Shown here: one piece after another, positions 33,873-43,137 of the stretch
How the letters are laid out: each line of letters starts with the position of its first letter
Position numbering within the stretch: position 1 is the stretch's first letter
Origin: Ruminococcaceae bacterium HV4-5-B5C
Lineage (GTDB): Bacteria; Bacillota; Clostridia; Oscillospirales; Acutalibacteraceae
Assembly (NCBI GenBank): GCA_900184925.1
Contig: FXYJ02000004.1
Coordinates: 124,001-188,000 of the forward strand
Reading direction: 5' to 3'
Length of the DNA stretch: 64,000 nt
Notes under the pieces: model-generated
Told to the model about the DNA's origin: nothing
The model's database searches: none
Seen by the model: the letters and a program-made list of their open reading frames with translations, nothing else
Made by a program: the position numbers and the translations under genes

Positions 33873-34637
33873 TTACACCCCCAGAAGCGTGCGGGTGGCA
33901 GTCAGCGCAATACCCGCGCCGATTGCGATGCCTGCCGCAACAAGAATGCTTTCCACGAACCGAAGGACACCGGCAATCATATCGCCTGCGATGATGTCTC
34001 GCATAAAATCGGTGATTGCGATGCCCGGCACGAGATTCATCAGAGCACCGATGGTGATCTTATCGTAACTGAGTGCCACATCGAAGTGCGCAAAAAGGAG
34101 CGCAATTGCGGCAGGAACGAAGCTGGCGGCAATGTAAATAAAGAACTGGTTTACCCGAAAATGATCCAGCAGTCTCCAGACAGGCTTAATTGCCGCACCG
34201 CACAGAAACGCAACGCATGCGTCGGAGGCATTTCCGCCGTAGAACAGGGTGAAAGCGGCGGCAACAAGCGCAAAAGCGACCGTCTGAGCCCAAAACGGGA
34301 ATGTCGGCAGGGAAGAGATTCGGTGCATTTCACGTTCGATGGCGTCAAAATCCGGCTTTGTACGGCAAATTCTTCTGCACAGGTCGTTTGCGCGTTCCAC
34401 ACGGTCCATGTTGACACGCCTTACAGGAATACGGCGTATCGCGGTGATCGGCCTTCCGTCCGGGGTACTGACCGAAACGCTGATAAACGTCGGGATGGCA
34501 AAGACCTCCCCAGCCGCTTCGCCGTATGCGCTAAAAAAGCGGCGCATAGACTCCTCCGCTCGCGAAATCTCGGCACCGTTTTCAATCAAAAGATTTCCCA
34601 TATCGGCCGCCGTGTTGACCAGTCTGTCGTAATTCAT
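33873..34637 (-). CDS. threonine/serine exporter family, large subunit (YjjP/ThrE N-terminal half)
   Basis: This 254-residue protein begins with a soluble part containing LLIENGAEISRAEESM (about residues 15-30), the conserved start of the ThrE N-terminal domain, followed by TFISVSVSTPDGRP and about five membrane helices with GIAITDFMRDIIAGD near 210. ATG 34637 has GGGAGGG 6 nt upstream and aligns with the family start. It forms a two-gene operon with the small subunit; together they make one ThrE-like exporter. Confidence 0.88.
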   Translation of the reverse strand: MNYDRLVNTAADMGNLLIENGAEISRAEESMRRFFSAYGEAAGEVFAIPTFISVSVSTPDGRPITAIRRIPVRRVNMDRVERANDLCRRICRTKPDFDAIEREMHRISSLPTFPFWAQTVAFALVAAAFTLFYGGNASDACVAFLCGAAIKPVWRLLDHFRVNQFFIYIAASFVPAAIALLFAHFDVALSYDKITIGALMNLVPGIAITDFMRDIIAGDMIAGVLRFVESILVAAGIAIGAGIALTATRTLLGV

Positions 34638-34831
34638 GTGCCCTCCCGGAAAATCCACCAGAAAAAAAGGAAGCGGCAGATACCGCTTTCACTGGGAATT
34701 CAGTAACGTTTTAAATGAACAGCATCAACAGTATATAATATTATCACTGCGGATTCAAGAAATTCTTACCTCCCGTCAGTCAATTGTTCTGAACTGACTT
34801 TTTATACGATCTTTTCCGGTCCTTCCAAAAC

Positions 34832-34868
34832 AAAAAAGGAATGCCGCGCTTATTCTGCGGGCATTCCT
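34832..34868 (-). terminator. intrinsic terminator of the radical SAM gene
   Basis: On the minus strand AGGAATGC (34868-34861) pairs with GCATTCCT (34844-34837), with further pairing inside, followed by a T run (34836-34832). Confidence 0.8.
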
Positions 34869-34890
34869 GAAATCCATTACGTCAGAACTG

Positions 34891-36312
34891 CTACTCGGCT
34901 TTTCCGACCTTTTCGCGGATTTTAGCTTTCAAGTCTGCTTCTTTCTTTTGCTTGATCTCGGAAGCCGGGCGGCCTTCGCTGCCATCCCAGATTTCCTTTG
35001 AAACTTCCGCCCATTCCTTCGCTGCTTCCACGCATTTTTCGCTCAGGTTGTCGACATCTTCCGGGTGGGTCAGGTCGGTCGAATGAGCGCCGGATTTCTT
35101 GACAATCTGAGACAAACGTCCCGGGTTGTCGAGCAGCGGGCAGGGACGAAGCATATTGTGGTTGAACGGCTGGTTCCGTCGGTAGGCCATAAACAACGGG
35201 GACTGGTATGCTTCAAGCAGCGTCTTATCTTTGATATTGGAATCCGCGTAATGAATGAACGCACACGGTTCAATGTCGCCGTTTGCGTTGATATGCAGAT
35301 AATTGCGGCCGCCTGCGATGCATCCGTTTACATACTCTCCGTCGTTCCAGAAATCCATTGTGAAAAGTGGTTTCGTATTGCGGAATTTGCGAATCTGTTC
35401 ATACATGAACTTGCGCTGTTCCGCAGTTGCCATCAGCTCCGGTACCGCGTCGACGCCGACGGGCATATATGTAAAGAACCACGCGAATTTGCATCCCTGT
35501 TCAATCAGAAAATCGAAGTATTCTTCACTTCCGATATTCTCGGCATTCTTGCGCGTATAGCAAAGGGAAGCGCCGAACGGCAGTTTCTCTTCGCGCAGAA
35601 TCTTCATTGCACTGATGACTTTCTGATACGTACCCTTGCCGCGGCGGAAATCCGTGTCTTCTTCAAAACCTTCAATGCTGATGGCCGGTATAAAGTTTTT
35701 GACCCGCAGCATATCATCGGCAAATTTTTCGTCAATCAGCGTTGCGTTGGTAAAAGCCAGAAATTCACAGTCTCCATGCTTTTCACACAGACGGATCACA
35801 TCATCCTTGCGGACAAGCGGTTCGCCGCCGGAGAAAATATACATGAATGTGCCCAGTCCTTTTCCCTGTGTGACGATGCTGTCGAGCTGCTCAAAAGTCA
35901 GGTTCAGTTTATTGCCGTAGTCGGCGGCCCAGCACCCGGTACAGTGAAGGTTGCACGCGGAGGTGGGGTCCATCAGGATCGCCCACGGCAGGTTGCAGTC
36001 ATACTTCTGTTCCAGCTTGTTCTTGCGCTGTATACCCACAACCGCAGAATTCACGATAAAGTTTTCGAACATTGTCCGCCGGACATCCCTGTCGATATTG
36101 GTATAGAGATCCGTAATCAGTTTGTTCCAGTTGTTCTCCGGGTCTTTCATGATCCTGTCGAACATGTCGTAGGCGTTGGGGTAGATATTGTCTTTGTCGA
36201 GCTTACGGAGCCAGGCCACCGCCTTAGGCACGTTTTCCTGAGGATTTCCATCAAGATAGTTCAGAACCTTTTTCAGCCCGAAGGTTTCCAACTTTTCACT
36301 CATTGTGCCCAT
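34891..36312 (-). CDS. radical SAM/SPASM-type protein of unknown substrate
   Basis: The 473-residue protein has an alpha-helical N-terminal region (about 1-110), the cluster motif CNLHCTGC (C-x3-C-x2-C, about residues 122-129), a FSGGEPL SAM-binding strand, and a C-terminal segment with CIAGGRNYLHINANGDIEPC, which resembles an auxiliary-cluster (SPASM-like) region, then CPLLDNP. ATG 36312 follows AAGGAG by 8 nt. It is a single-gene unit. The family is common in Clostridia; a role in lipid tail coupling has been considered by me from memory of bacterial membrane-spanning lipid synthases, but this is a guess. Confidence 0.8.
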   Translation of the reverse strand: MGTMSEKLETFGLKKVLNYLDGNPQENVPKAVAWLRKLDKDNIYPNAYDMFDRIMKDPENNWNKLITDLYTNIDRDVRRTMFENFIVNSAVVGIQRKNKLEQKYDCNLPWAILMDPTSACNLHCTGCWAADYGNKLNLTFEQLDSIVTQGKGLGTFMYIFSGGEPLVRKDDVIRLCEKHGDCEFLAFTNATLIDEKFADDMLRVKNFIPAISIEGFEEDTDFRRGKGTYQKVISAMKILREEKLPFGASLCYTRKNAENIGSEEYFDFLIEQGCKFAWFFTYMPVGVDAVPELMATAEQRKFMYEQIRKFRNTKPLFTMDFWNDGEYVNGCIAGGRNYLHINANGDIEPCAFIHYADSNIKDKTLLEAYQSPLFMAYRRNQPFNHNMLRPCPLLDNPGRLSQIVKKSGAHSTDLTHPEDVDNLSEKCVEAAKEWAEVSKEIWDGSEGRPASEIKQKKEADLKAKIREKVGKAE

Positions 36313-36512
36313 GCTACATTCTCCTTTTCTCGGCCATCCGAACAGCAGAAGGCCTTTTTTATGCTCAATGTAATAATACCACAAACAAATCCGCCTGTAT
36401 CTATACAAATATAGACATTAGTAATAAATACAGACATGCAAATCAAAGTGTAACAACACTGGTACGGAAAGGCCAGAGGCCGATTGTTTGCGAATTCTTC
36501 GCGGGAAATTGA

Positions 36513-36541
36513 TTGACACGGCCTCTCGTCTATTGTATCAT
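36513..36541 (+). promoter_or_regulatory. promoter of the murE-murF operon
   Basis: Perfect TTGACA (36513-36518) and TATCAT (36536-36541) are 17 bp apart. The rest of the 36313-36623 gap shows no gene. Confidence 0.8.
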
Positions 36542-36623
36542 CATGTTGTTCCTTCTGTAAGGAACGGCGTGTGCTCTGCCGTTTTTACGGCGGTGCGCAT
36601 CATTAGAACGGGGGTTTTGCACG

Positions 36624-38078
36624 ATGATTTTAAGTGATCTTCTCACAGGGCTGTGCTATACCTGTGACAGTCCGGTTGATCTGGAAATTAAGGACGTAAC
36701 CTATGATTCCCGGAAAGTGAAAAAAGGGAGTCTTTTTGTTTGCCTGAACGGCTCGGCGGTAGACAGTCACCGGTTTGCGGAGAAAGCGGCGCAGGACGGC
36801 GCCGTGGCCATCGTTGCGGAAAAGCCTGTTGAACACGGTTCCGCTGCCCTCGTACTGGTTGAGGATACGCGAAAAGCTCTGGCCGATATCTCCGCTGCAT
36901 GGTTCGGACACCCGGCAGAGCGCATGACGGTTGTCGGCATCACGGGTACAAAAGGGAAGACTACGACATCTTATATGATTCGTTCCATTCTGGAAGCGGG
37001 AGGAATCAAAACCGGGATTATCGGAACAATCGGGGCTGTGATCGGCGACCGTGTTATCGCTACGGAGAACACCACGCCAGGCTCCTACGACATTCAGCAT
37101 TACCTCCGGATGATGGCGGACGAAGGCTGCAAAGCAGCGGTCCTTGAGGCGTCTTCCATCGGCCTGCGGGACCACCGTGTCGACGGATTTGAGTTTGATT
37201 ACGGCCTGTTCACCAACTTTTCTCCCGACCATATCGGAGGAAAGGAGCACAAAGACCTTGAAGAATACATGCAGTGCAAAAGTCTGCTTTTCCGTCACTG
37301 CAAAACCGGTATTTTCAATATTGATGATGAAAACTGGCAGGGCGTTGCAGCCGGGCATACCTGCGAGATAGAGACGTACGGCTTTTCCCGGGAAGCAGAG
37401 CTGCGGGCTTCCGGCGACCGGCTGATTTCGCGCCCCGGATATCTGGGAGTCCATTTTGAAATGGACGGCCGGCTGCAATACGGCGTAGACGTGCGAATTC
37501 CCGGACGGTTCAGCGTGTATAATGCGCTTGCGGCGGCAGCCGTGTGTCTGCATTTTCCCATCGGTGAAGACGCTGTGCGCAAAGGTCTCGACACGGTAAA
37601 GGTCAAAGGCCGCGTCGAACCGGTTCCTGTTCCGGGGAACTACACACTCCTGATTGACTACGCGCACAATGCGCTGAGTATGGAGAATATTCTCTCAACC
37701 CTTCGCGAATACAGGCCGGAACGTCTTGTCTGCATGTTCGGTGCCGGAGGCAACCGCGCCCGCTCGCGCCGCTTTGAGATGGGAGAAGTCAGCGGACGCC
37801 TTGCGGATCTGACCGTTATTACGGAAGACAATTCCCGCTTTGAAGACGTAGCCGACATTATCGCAGATATTAAAGTGGGGATGGAAAAAACGCAAGGAAA
37901 ATATGTTGTCATTCCAGACAGAAAACAGGCAATTAAATACTGTATTGAAAATGCCCGGGAAGGCGACGTCATTGTTCTCGCCGGAAAAGGACATGAGGAT
38001 TATCAGGAAACAAAAGGCGTAAAGCATCATCTGGACGAGCGGGAAGTCGTTGCGGATGTTCTGGCGGGAAGGCTTTAA
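36624..38078 (+). CDS. murE: UDP-N-acetylmuramyl-tripeptide synthetase (MurE-type)
   Basis: This 484-residue Mur ligase adds the third amino acid to UDP-MurNAc-L-Ala-D-Glu. Motifs: DSRKVKKGSLFVCLNG in the N-terminal domain, ATP loop GITGTKGKTTTS (105-116), EASSIGLRDHRVDG (175-188), DYAHN (345-349) and EDNSR (401-405), then LAGKGHEDYQ at the C-terminus. DNSR replaces the DNPR that reads meso-diaminopimelate in many MurE proteins; the Arg that contacts the side chain is kept, so diaminopimelate is likely but not certain. It is paired with murF and not inside a division cluster. A GGGGG site precedes ATG 36624. Confidence 0.88.
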   Translation: MILSDLLTGLCYTCDSPVDLEIKDVTYDSRKVKKGSLFVCLNGSAVDSHRFAEKAAQDGAVAIVAEKPVEHGSAALVLVEDTRKALADISAAWFGHPAERMTVVGITGTKGKTTTSYMIRSILEAGGIKTGIIGTIGAVIGDRVIATENTTPGSYDIQHYLRMMADEGCKAAVLEASSIGLRDHRVDGFEFDYGLFTNFSPDHIGGKEHKDLEEYMQCKSLLFRHCKTGIFNIDDENWQGVAAGHTCEIETYGFSREAELRASGDRLISRPGYLGVHFEMDGRLQYGVDVRIPGRFSVYNALAAAAVCLHFPIGEDAVRKGLDTVKVKGRVEPVPVPGNYTLLIDYAHNALSMENILSTLREYRPERLVCMFGAGGNRARSRRFEMGEVSGRLADLTVITEDNSRFEDVADIIADIKVGMEKTQGKYVVIPDRKQAIKYCIENAREGDVIVLAGKGHEDYQETKGVKHHLDEREVVADVLAGRL

Positions 38079-38105
38079 AATGAGCGAAAGGGCGTGTCTG
38101 AAACA

Positions 38106-39479
38106 ATGAAAATGACGGCGGGGGAGATCACGGCAGCCTGCGGCGGCAGGCTGCTCGGAGGAGACCCGGAAACGGAAATCACTTCGGTGACAGCGGACAG
38201 CAGGCAGGTAAAACCGGGTACGCTGTTTGTGCCAATTGTCGGTGAAAGAACGGACGCGCATTGCTATATCGGCAAGGCATTTGAATCCGGCGCTGCGGCA
38301 ACACTGACGCAGGAGCATGAAACTGCAGAAGGTCCCGGCGTCTGGATTGCCGTAGGCAGTACGCCTGATGCTCTTCAGAAAATTGCCGCCTGCTGGCGGA
38401 AAAAATTCACCGGCCCCGTTGTTGGAATCACCGGCAGCGTCGGGAAAACAACAACCAAAGAAATGACCGCGCTTGCACTTTCCGCCGGACGGAATGTGAT
38501 GAAGACGGAAGGCAACCAAAACAGCCAGATCGGTCTTCCTCTCACCATGTTCCGTCTTTCCCCGGAATATGACGCTGCTGTTGTGGAAATGGGAATGAGC
38601 GAATTCGGCGAAATGAGCCGTCTTGCAGCGGTCGCCGCGCCGGATGACGCGATCCTGACAAACATCGGGCTGTCCCATATCGGAAATCTTGGGTCACAGG
38701 AGAATATCCGGGCAGAGAAGCTGCACATTGCGGACGGCTTTCACGAAGGCTCCGTACTTTACCTGAACGGCGATGATCCGCTGCTTGCGGAACTGCGGGG
38801 GAAACTGCCGTACCGCGCTGTGTTTTACGGGACCCGGCCGTGGTGCGATTTCCGTGCCGAATCCGTGCGGATTGGTACGGAGGCCTCTGATTTCCGATAT
38901 TGCGCACCTGACGGAAGAACCGGCGAAATTCATCTTCCCGTACCGGGAATGCACTGTGTGCTTGACGCGCTTGCAGGCCTTGCGGCTGCAGACCGTCTCG
39001 GTGTTCCGCTTGAAAAAGCGGCAAAAGCTCTCGCCGGTTATCGTCCGCTTGCCATGCGAATGCAGATTCGCCAGTCGACACGCGGCTTTACCGTCATTGA
39101 TGATTCCTATAATTCAAGCCCGGATGCTGCAAAAAGCAGCATCAGCGTTCTGGCCGGCTTTCACAGCGGCAAACGCGTAGCGGTGCTTGCCGATATGCTC
39201 GAACTCGGAATCTTCTCTCGTCAGGGACATTTCAGCGTCGGTGAATACGCGGCGAAATCCGGTGTTGATCTTCTTGTCACTGTCGGGGAAGAGGCGCGCG
39301 AAATTGCTGAGGGTGCGCTTTCCGTAAACCCGGAGATGGAGTGCCGTGTCTGCTCGTCCAATACGCAGGCGCTCGGTGTTCTCTCCGAAATTTTGGGGCC
39401 GCATGACACCGTGCTCGTTAAAGGCTCACGCGGCATGAAAGCAGATGAAATCGTGAAGACCCTTCTTACTGAAGGCTGA
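38106..39479 (+). CDS. murF: UDP-N-acetylmuramoyl-tripeptide--D-alanyl-D-alanine ligase
   Basis: This 457-residue ligase attaches D-Ala-D-Ala to the UDP-MurNAc-tripeptide. It has the N-terminal VTADSRQVKPGTLFVPIVGER, ATP loop GITGSVGKTTTKEM (near residue 110), NIGLSHIGNLGS near 192, and DDSYNSSPDAAKSS near 335, all usual for MurF. The start is ATG 38106; an upstream GTG at 38094 is too close to the AAAGGG site. It follows murE by 27 bp, so the two successive ligases are made together. Confidence 0.93.
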   Translation: MKMTAGEITAACGGRLLGGDPETEITSVTADSRQVKPGTLFVPIVGERTDAHCYIGKAFESGAAATLTQEHETAEGPGVWIAVGSTPDALQKIAACWRKKFTGPVVGITGSVGKTTTKEMTALALSAGRNVMKTEGNQNSQIGLPLTMFRLSPEYDAAVVEMGMSEFGEMSRLAAVAAPDDAILTNIGLSHIGNLGSQENIRAEKLHIADGFHEGSVLYLNGDDPLLAELRGKLPYRAVFYGTRPWCDFRAESVRIGTEASDFRYCAPDGRTGEIHLPVPGMHCVLDALAGLAAADRLGVPLEKAAKALAGYRPLAMRMQIRQSTRGFTVIDDSYNSSPDAAKSSISVLAGFHSGKRVAVLADMLELGIFSRQGHFSVGEYAAKSGVDLLVTVGEEAREIAEGALSVNPEMECRVCSSNTQALGVLSEILGPHDTVLVKGSRGMKADEIVKTLLTEG

Positions 39480-39502
39480 TTTCCGCTCCGTCAGTCCGCG
39501 GT

Positions 39503-39546
39503 CAAACAGCGCGCCGTCCACTTTGATGAGGACGGCGCGCTGTTTG
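39503..39546. terminator. perfect 17-bp hairpin between convergent murF and asnB
   Basis: CAAACAGCGCGCCGTCC (39503-39519) pairs fully with GGACGGCGCGCTGTTTG (39530-39546). There is no T run, so it is a strong bidirectional hairpin rather than a textbook terminator. Confidence 0.7.
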
Positions 39547-39555
39547 GTTGCAGAG

Positions 39556-41409
39556 CTATAGCTCAATTTTAATTTCGTACTTTTTCAGCCAGTAATTGAT
39601 TTCCAGAAGATATGCCATCATCTGCGGCCCGGCCATTAGCTGACCGAACCACGGTCTTCCGTAGTCGGATTTTTCGTCCATCAGACGACGGACGCTGTTA
39701 TCGTCGATCAGGGTATGAAGCGGCTCACTCTCATCGTTCACAACGGCTGTCAGGCGGCTGCGGAGAAGGGCTTCATAGCCGGGGTTATGTGTTTTGGGGT
39801 ACGGGCTTTTTTTACGCGTGCGAACGTCCTCAGGCAGCCACGGCTTTGCCGCGTCTCGAAGCAGTGCCTTGTTTTGCCCGTTGTGATTTTTGTAGGACCA
39901 CGGCGCGTTGAAAACATACTCCACAATGCGGTGGTCGGCGTAGGGAACACGAACCTCCAGACCGCTCGCCATACTCATTCTGTCTTTGCGGTCGAGAAGA
40001 GTGTCCATAAACCAGCGGATATTCAGCCAGGAAATTTCACGGCGGCGTTTCTCCTGCGGGTTTTCTCCGTCCAATGCGGGAACTTCGGCGAGGGATTCCT
40101 CGTACCGCTGGTTGACGTATTCCGGAACGTTCAGCGCTTTCGCAATATCGGGCTTCAGAAGATCAGTCCGCACGGTAAGGTCGGGCGACCATGGGAAGCA
40201 ATGCCCCTCGAACGCTTCTTTTTTGTGAAACCACGGATATCCGCCGAAAATTTCATCGGCGCATTCCCCGCAGACGGCAACTACATGCGCCCGCTTGACG
40301 ATGCGGCAGAAATACAGAAGAGAGGAGTCTACGTCGGCCATACCGGGAAGATCCTTCGCGTCGACCGCGTCATAGAGGCAGTCGGCCTGACTTTTGTTAT
40401 TGCAGATCAGCACATGGTGGTCGGCTCCGCAAAAATCGGCCATTTTAAGACTCCACGGCTGGTCGGCGTCCGGCTGATAGGCGGTGGGGTGGAAATAGCG
40501 GTCGTTTCCGGCAAAATCGAAGGCATAAGTGGAGAGCGTCTTCCCTGCGCGGCGGTATTCCCTCGCGGCCAGTGCCGTGATCACGCTGGAGTCCAATCCG
40601 CCGGAAAGGAAGGTACAGAGCGGCACGTCGGAAATCAACTGTCTGGTGACGGAGTCCTCCACAAGGTCGCGTACATGTTTCACTGTTTCTTCGTAACTGT
40701 CCGGGTGTTCGTAGCTTTCCAGTTTAAAATACAAATGCGGGCGAAACCCGTTTTTGTCAAATACGGCACACTCACCCGGCTTCAATTCCCGGATGCCGCG
40801 GAAAACCCCGACCCCGGCGGTACGCGCCGGTCCAAGGCCGAACACCTCACACAGTCCCTGCCGGTCAACAATCGGTGAAATGCCGGGGTATTCAAACAAC
40901 GCCTTGATTTCGGAACCGAAAACGAGCCGTCCGCCGGTGATCGTATAAAAGAGCGGCTTTACTCCGAAACGGTCACGGCAGAGGAAACAGCAGTCACGCT
41001 TTTCGTCGTCGATTGCAAAGGCGAAAATCCCGTTCAGCTTTTTCGCACAATCCGGCCCGTAGTGCATGTAGCATTTCAGGAGGACTTCCGTGTCGCTGTC
41101 CGTTTCGAAGAAAAATCCGGCCGTTTCCAGCTCGCGGCGAAGTTCTGCGCTGTTATAAAGCTCGCCGTTGTAGACGACCGTGCAGCGGTATCCCCCAAGG
41201 TGGGCCGTCATGGGCTGTTTGCCGCCGGCGATGTCTACGACTGCAAGGCGCTGGTGGGCGAAAGCAGCATGCCCGGAAAGAAAAACACCGTTTTCATCCG
41301 GCCCTCTGTGCCTGAGAGTATTGCCCATACGCCTGACAAGGCGCCCGAGGAACGGCGCTTCTTCGGTAAAATCGTCACTGTAATCGCAAAAGCCTGCAAT
41401 TCCACACAT
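39556..41409 (-). CDS. asnB: asparagine synthase (glutamine-hydrolysing)
   Basis: The 617-residue protein starts with the processed nucleophile MCGIAGF and has a class II glutamine amidotransferase domain (about 1-210) with RHRGPDENG and YNGELYN, and an ATP-dependent synthetase domain with the pyrophosphate loop FLSGGLDSS (near residue 268). It converts aspartate to asparagine using glutamine. GGAGGGGG precedes ATG 41409. It has its own transcript ending at the hairpin shared with murF. Members of this family can also modify small molecules, but the length and motifs fit AsnB. Confidence 0.92.
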   Translation of the reverse strand: MCGIAGFCDYSDDFTEEAPFLGRLVRRMGNTLRHRGPDENGVFLSGHAAFAHQRLAVVDIAGGKQPMTAHLGGYRCTVVYNGELYNSAELRRELETAGFFFETDSDTEVLLKCYMHYGPDCAKKLNGIFAFAIDDEKRDCCFLCRDRFGVKPLFYTITGGRLVFGSEIKALFEYPGISPIVDRQGLCEVFGLGPARTAGVGVFRGIRELKPGECAVFDKNGFRPHLYFKLESYEHPDSYEETVKHVRDLVEDSVTRQLISDVPLCTFLSGGLDSSVITALAAREYRRAGKTLSTYAFDFAGNDRYFHPTAYQPDADQPWSLKMADFCGADHHVLICNNKSQADCLYDAVDAKDLPGMADVDSSLLYFCRIVKRAHVVAVCGECADEIFGGYPWFHKKEAFEGHCFPWSPDLTVRTDLLKPDIAKALNVPEYVNQRYEESLAEVPALDGENPQEKRRREISWLNIRWFMDTLLDRKDRMSMASGLEVRVPYADHRIVEYVFNAPWSYKNHNGQNKALLRDAAKPWLPEDVRTRKKSPYPKTHNPGYEALLRSRLTAVVNDESEPLHTLIDDNSVRRLMDEKSDYGRPWFGQLMAGPQMMAYLLEINYWLKKYEIKIEL

Positions 41410-41483
41410 GGAACGACCCCCTCCTTCAAGTTACATTCCTATATTATGTTAGAATGACATTAAGGTTAAAGCAGGCAAATGAA

Positions 41484-41509
41484 AAACGCATGGAAAATTC
41501 CATGCGTTT
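41484..41509 (-). terminator. terminator of the AraC-DUF1836 operon
   Basis: AAACGCATGGAA pairs with TTCCATGCGTTT around a two-base loop, a near-perfect palindrome directly after the DUF1836 stop; the minus-strand 3' flank is T-rich. Confidence 0.75.
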
Positions 41510-41514
41510 GAATA

Positions 41515-42144
41515 TCATTTTTTCTTTTCGTTTCCTTTTTCCGCTTCTCGTTCTTTTTCCGCCCGCCGTTCTTCCGCCCGCGCAAGCTCGCTTAAAATTC
41601 GTTCGGATGCGGTTCGGCGTGCGTTGGCCTCTACTGAAAATTCAATCGCCAGGCGTGTCAGCTCCGCCTCCCCTTTCGGCGCAGCCTTTTCCACACGGTC
41701 GCACACTTCCTGCATGGCGGCGGTTTGAGCCTCGCAGAAACGATTATACATTTCAGCCTGAGACGCATCCTTCAGCAGGGTATGAATCAGCGACGAAATG
41801 TCCTGAATGGAAAGCACCTGTTTGAGCATGCAGATGACAAGAAGAATTGCAAGATGTTCGCGGGAGTATTTTTTCTGTTCGGGGCGGGGAAGGACCCCGT
41901 CCTTGACATAATTATTAATCATGCTGGAAGTCAGCAGCGCCTCGTTGTCGTTCCGTTCATACAGGCGGAGCTGTTTGTTCAGAAAAGTCAACACCTGATC
42001 CATATACAGGTAAATTTCGGGAAGACGGTTCCATTCTTCCGTGCTGGATGACCGGATTTCCTTCGACCACGCCAGAATCGTGTCCATCGTTTCCTGAGAA
42101 CTGTCGGCACCCTGAATATTGCTGTTATCGTTTGTATCGCTCAT
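41515..42144 (-). CDS. DUF1836 family protein
   Basis: This 209-residue protein has LYMDQVLTFLNKQLRLY, then LTSSMINNYVKDGVLPRPEQKKYSREHLA (in pieces, about 70-98), a pattern typical of DUF1836, whose N-terminal part looks like a winged helix of MerR type. The C-terminal end is highly charged with Glu, Arg and Lys and probably forms a coiled coil. Function is unknown, with a DNA-binding role suspected. Its ATG overlaps the AraC stop by 4 bp, so the two are coupled. Confidence 0.8.
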   Translation of the reverse strand: MSDTNDNSNIQGADSSQETMDTILAWSKEIRSSSTEEWNRLPEIYLYMDQVLTFLNKQLRLYERNDNEALLTSSMINNYVKDGVLPRPEQKKYSREHLAILLVICMLKQVLSIQDISSLIHTLLKDASQAEMYNRFCEAQTAAMQEVCDRVEKAAPKGEAELTRLAIEFSVEANARRTASERILSELARAEERRAEKEREAEKGNEKKK

Positions 42145-42992
42145 GTCCGTTCCTCCCCGCCTTCAGTTAAGCTGCCCGCCATATAGCGGCTAGGCGGTAT
42201 ACCCATGTATTTTTTAAAAACTCTGGAAAAATAAAGCTGGTCCGAAAATCCGGTGGAGTATGCCGCCTCGCCAACCGTAAGTCTGCCCGTCTCCAGAAGA
42301 GCGGCGGCTTTGTTTACCCGGTATCGCATCAGATATTCATTCGGCGGCATGGAAACGTTGCGGATGAAGAGGCGATACAGATGACTCCTGCTGATTCCAG
42401 CGCTGGCCGCAACATCACCGATGCTGATATCCATGGAATAATTGTAGTCGATAAACTTGATTGCTTTCTGAACGTAATCATAGCCGTTTGTGTGAGGCTC
42501 GGGAGAACGGCCGAAACGATCCATCAGTTCCGCCAGAAACATCAGGAGCGCCGATTCCATCCGTGCCTCGTTTCCGGGACCCGAAGAGGTCAGGTTGCAG
42601 ATATTTTGAAGAAGCGTTTCAAGCTTTTTGTCTCCACTGTGAAAAACAGGCGCGCGCCCAAGAAGACCGGTCTGTTCCATGAGACGTTTCGCGTCCGCAC
42701 CGTTAAAGCCGACCCAGCAATATTCCCACGGATCTTTGCGGTCCGCCGCGTAAGAAACGATGCGGTCCGGAACCACCACAAATCCGTCTCCCGCGGAAAG
42801 GTCGTATTTTTTACCAAGACTCGTGAACGTCCCGTGACCGGAAACGATACAGTGGATCAGGTAATGGTCGCGTATCGCCGGTCCCCAGGAATGCAGCGGC
42901 GGGCATTTCTGGATACCGCAGCTGTAAACCGCCAGCCCAAGGCTGTTATGGAACGAGAAGCGGAACGACCTGCGAAACTCATCGTTTGTCAC
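42141..42992 (-). CDS. AraC-family transcriptional regulator
   Basis: The 283-residue protein has an N-terminal cupin-like ligand domain (about 15-140; the AGDGFVVVPDRI segment is typical) and a C-terminal AraC DNA-binding domain (about 180-275) with two helix-turn-helix units, including SISRSHLYRLF-like sequence and the family signature AAYSTGFSDQLYFSRVFKKYMGIPPSRY in pieces. Such proteins usually sense sugars or their derivatives. The start is GTG 42992, with GAGGTGG just upstream; a TTG at 43007 has no site. The target genes are not evident; the coupled DUF1836 gene is the only operon partner. Confidence 0.88.
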   Translation of the reverse strand: MTNDEFRRSFRFSFHNSLGLAVYSCGIQKCPPLHSWGPAIRDHYLIHCIVSGHGTFTSLGKKYDLSAGDGFVVVPDRIVSYAADRKDPWEYCWVGFNGADAKRLMEQTGLLGRAPVFHSGDKKLETLLQNICNLTSSGPGNEARMESALLMFLAELMDRFGRSPEPHTNGYDYVQKAIKFIDYNYSMDISIGDVAASAGISRSHLYRLFIRNVSMPPNEYLMRYRVNKAAALLETGRLTVGEAAYSTGFSDQLYFSRVFKKYMGIPPSRYMAGSLTEGGEERT

Positions 42993-43081
42993 GGTGCCAC
43001 CTCGCAACTTTACTACTCATTCTCTATTATAATAAATTGCGCTTGCCGATGCAAGGAAAAAACAAAATGAGCCGGATTTTC

Positions 43082-43110
43082 TTGAAATTACAGGCGGCGG
43101 CAGGTATAAT
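43082..43110 (+). promoter_or_regulatory. promoter of the OadG-like gene
   Basis: TTGAAA (43082-43087) and perfect TATAAT (43105-43110) are 17 bp apart, 28 bp before the start codon. Confidence 0.8.
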
Positions 43111-43137
43111 AAAAAGACACGATTGGGGGGAATCAGG

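Noticed and set aside
35065..36414. Long open frame antisense to the radical SAM gene (449 codons)
   Set aside because: It is a by-product of codon bias opposite a motif-rich gene, has no ribosome site and no recognisable domain. The same applies to other long antisense frames, such as those opposite purA, glmS and asnB.
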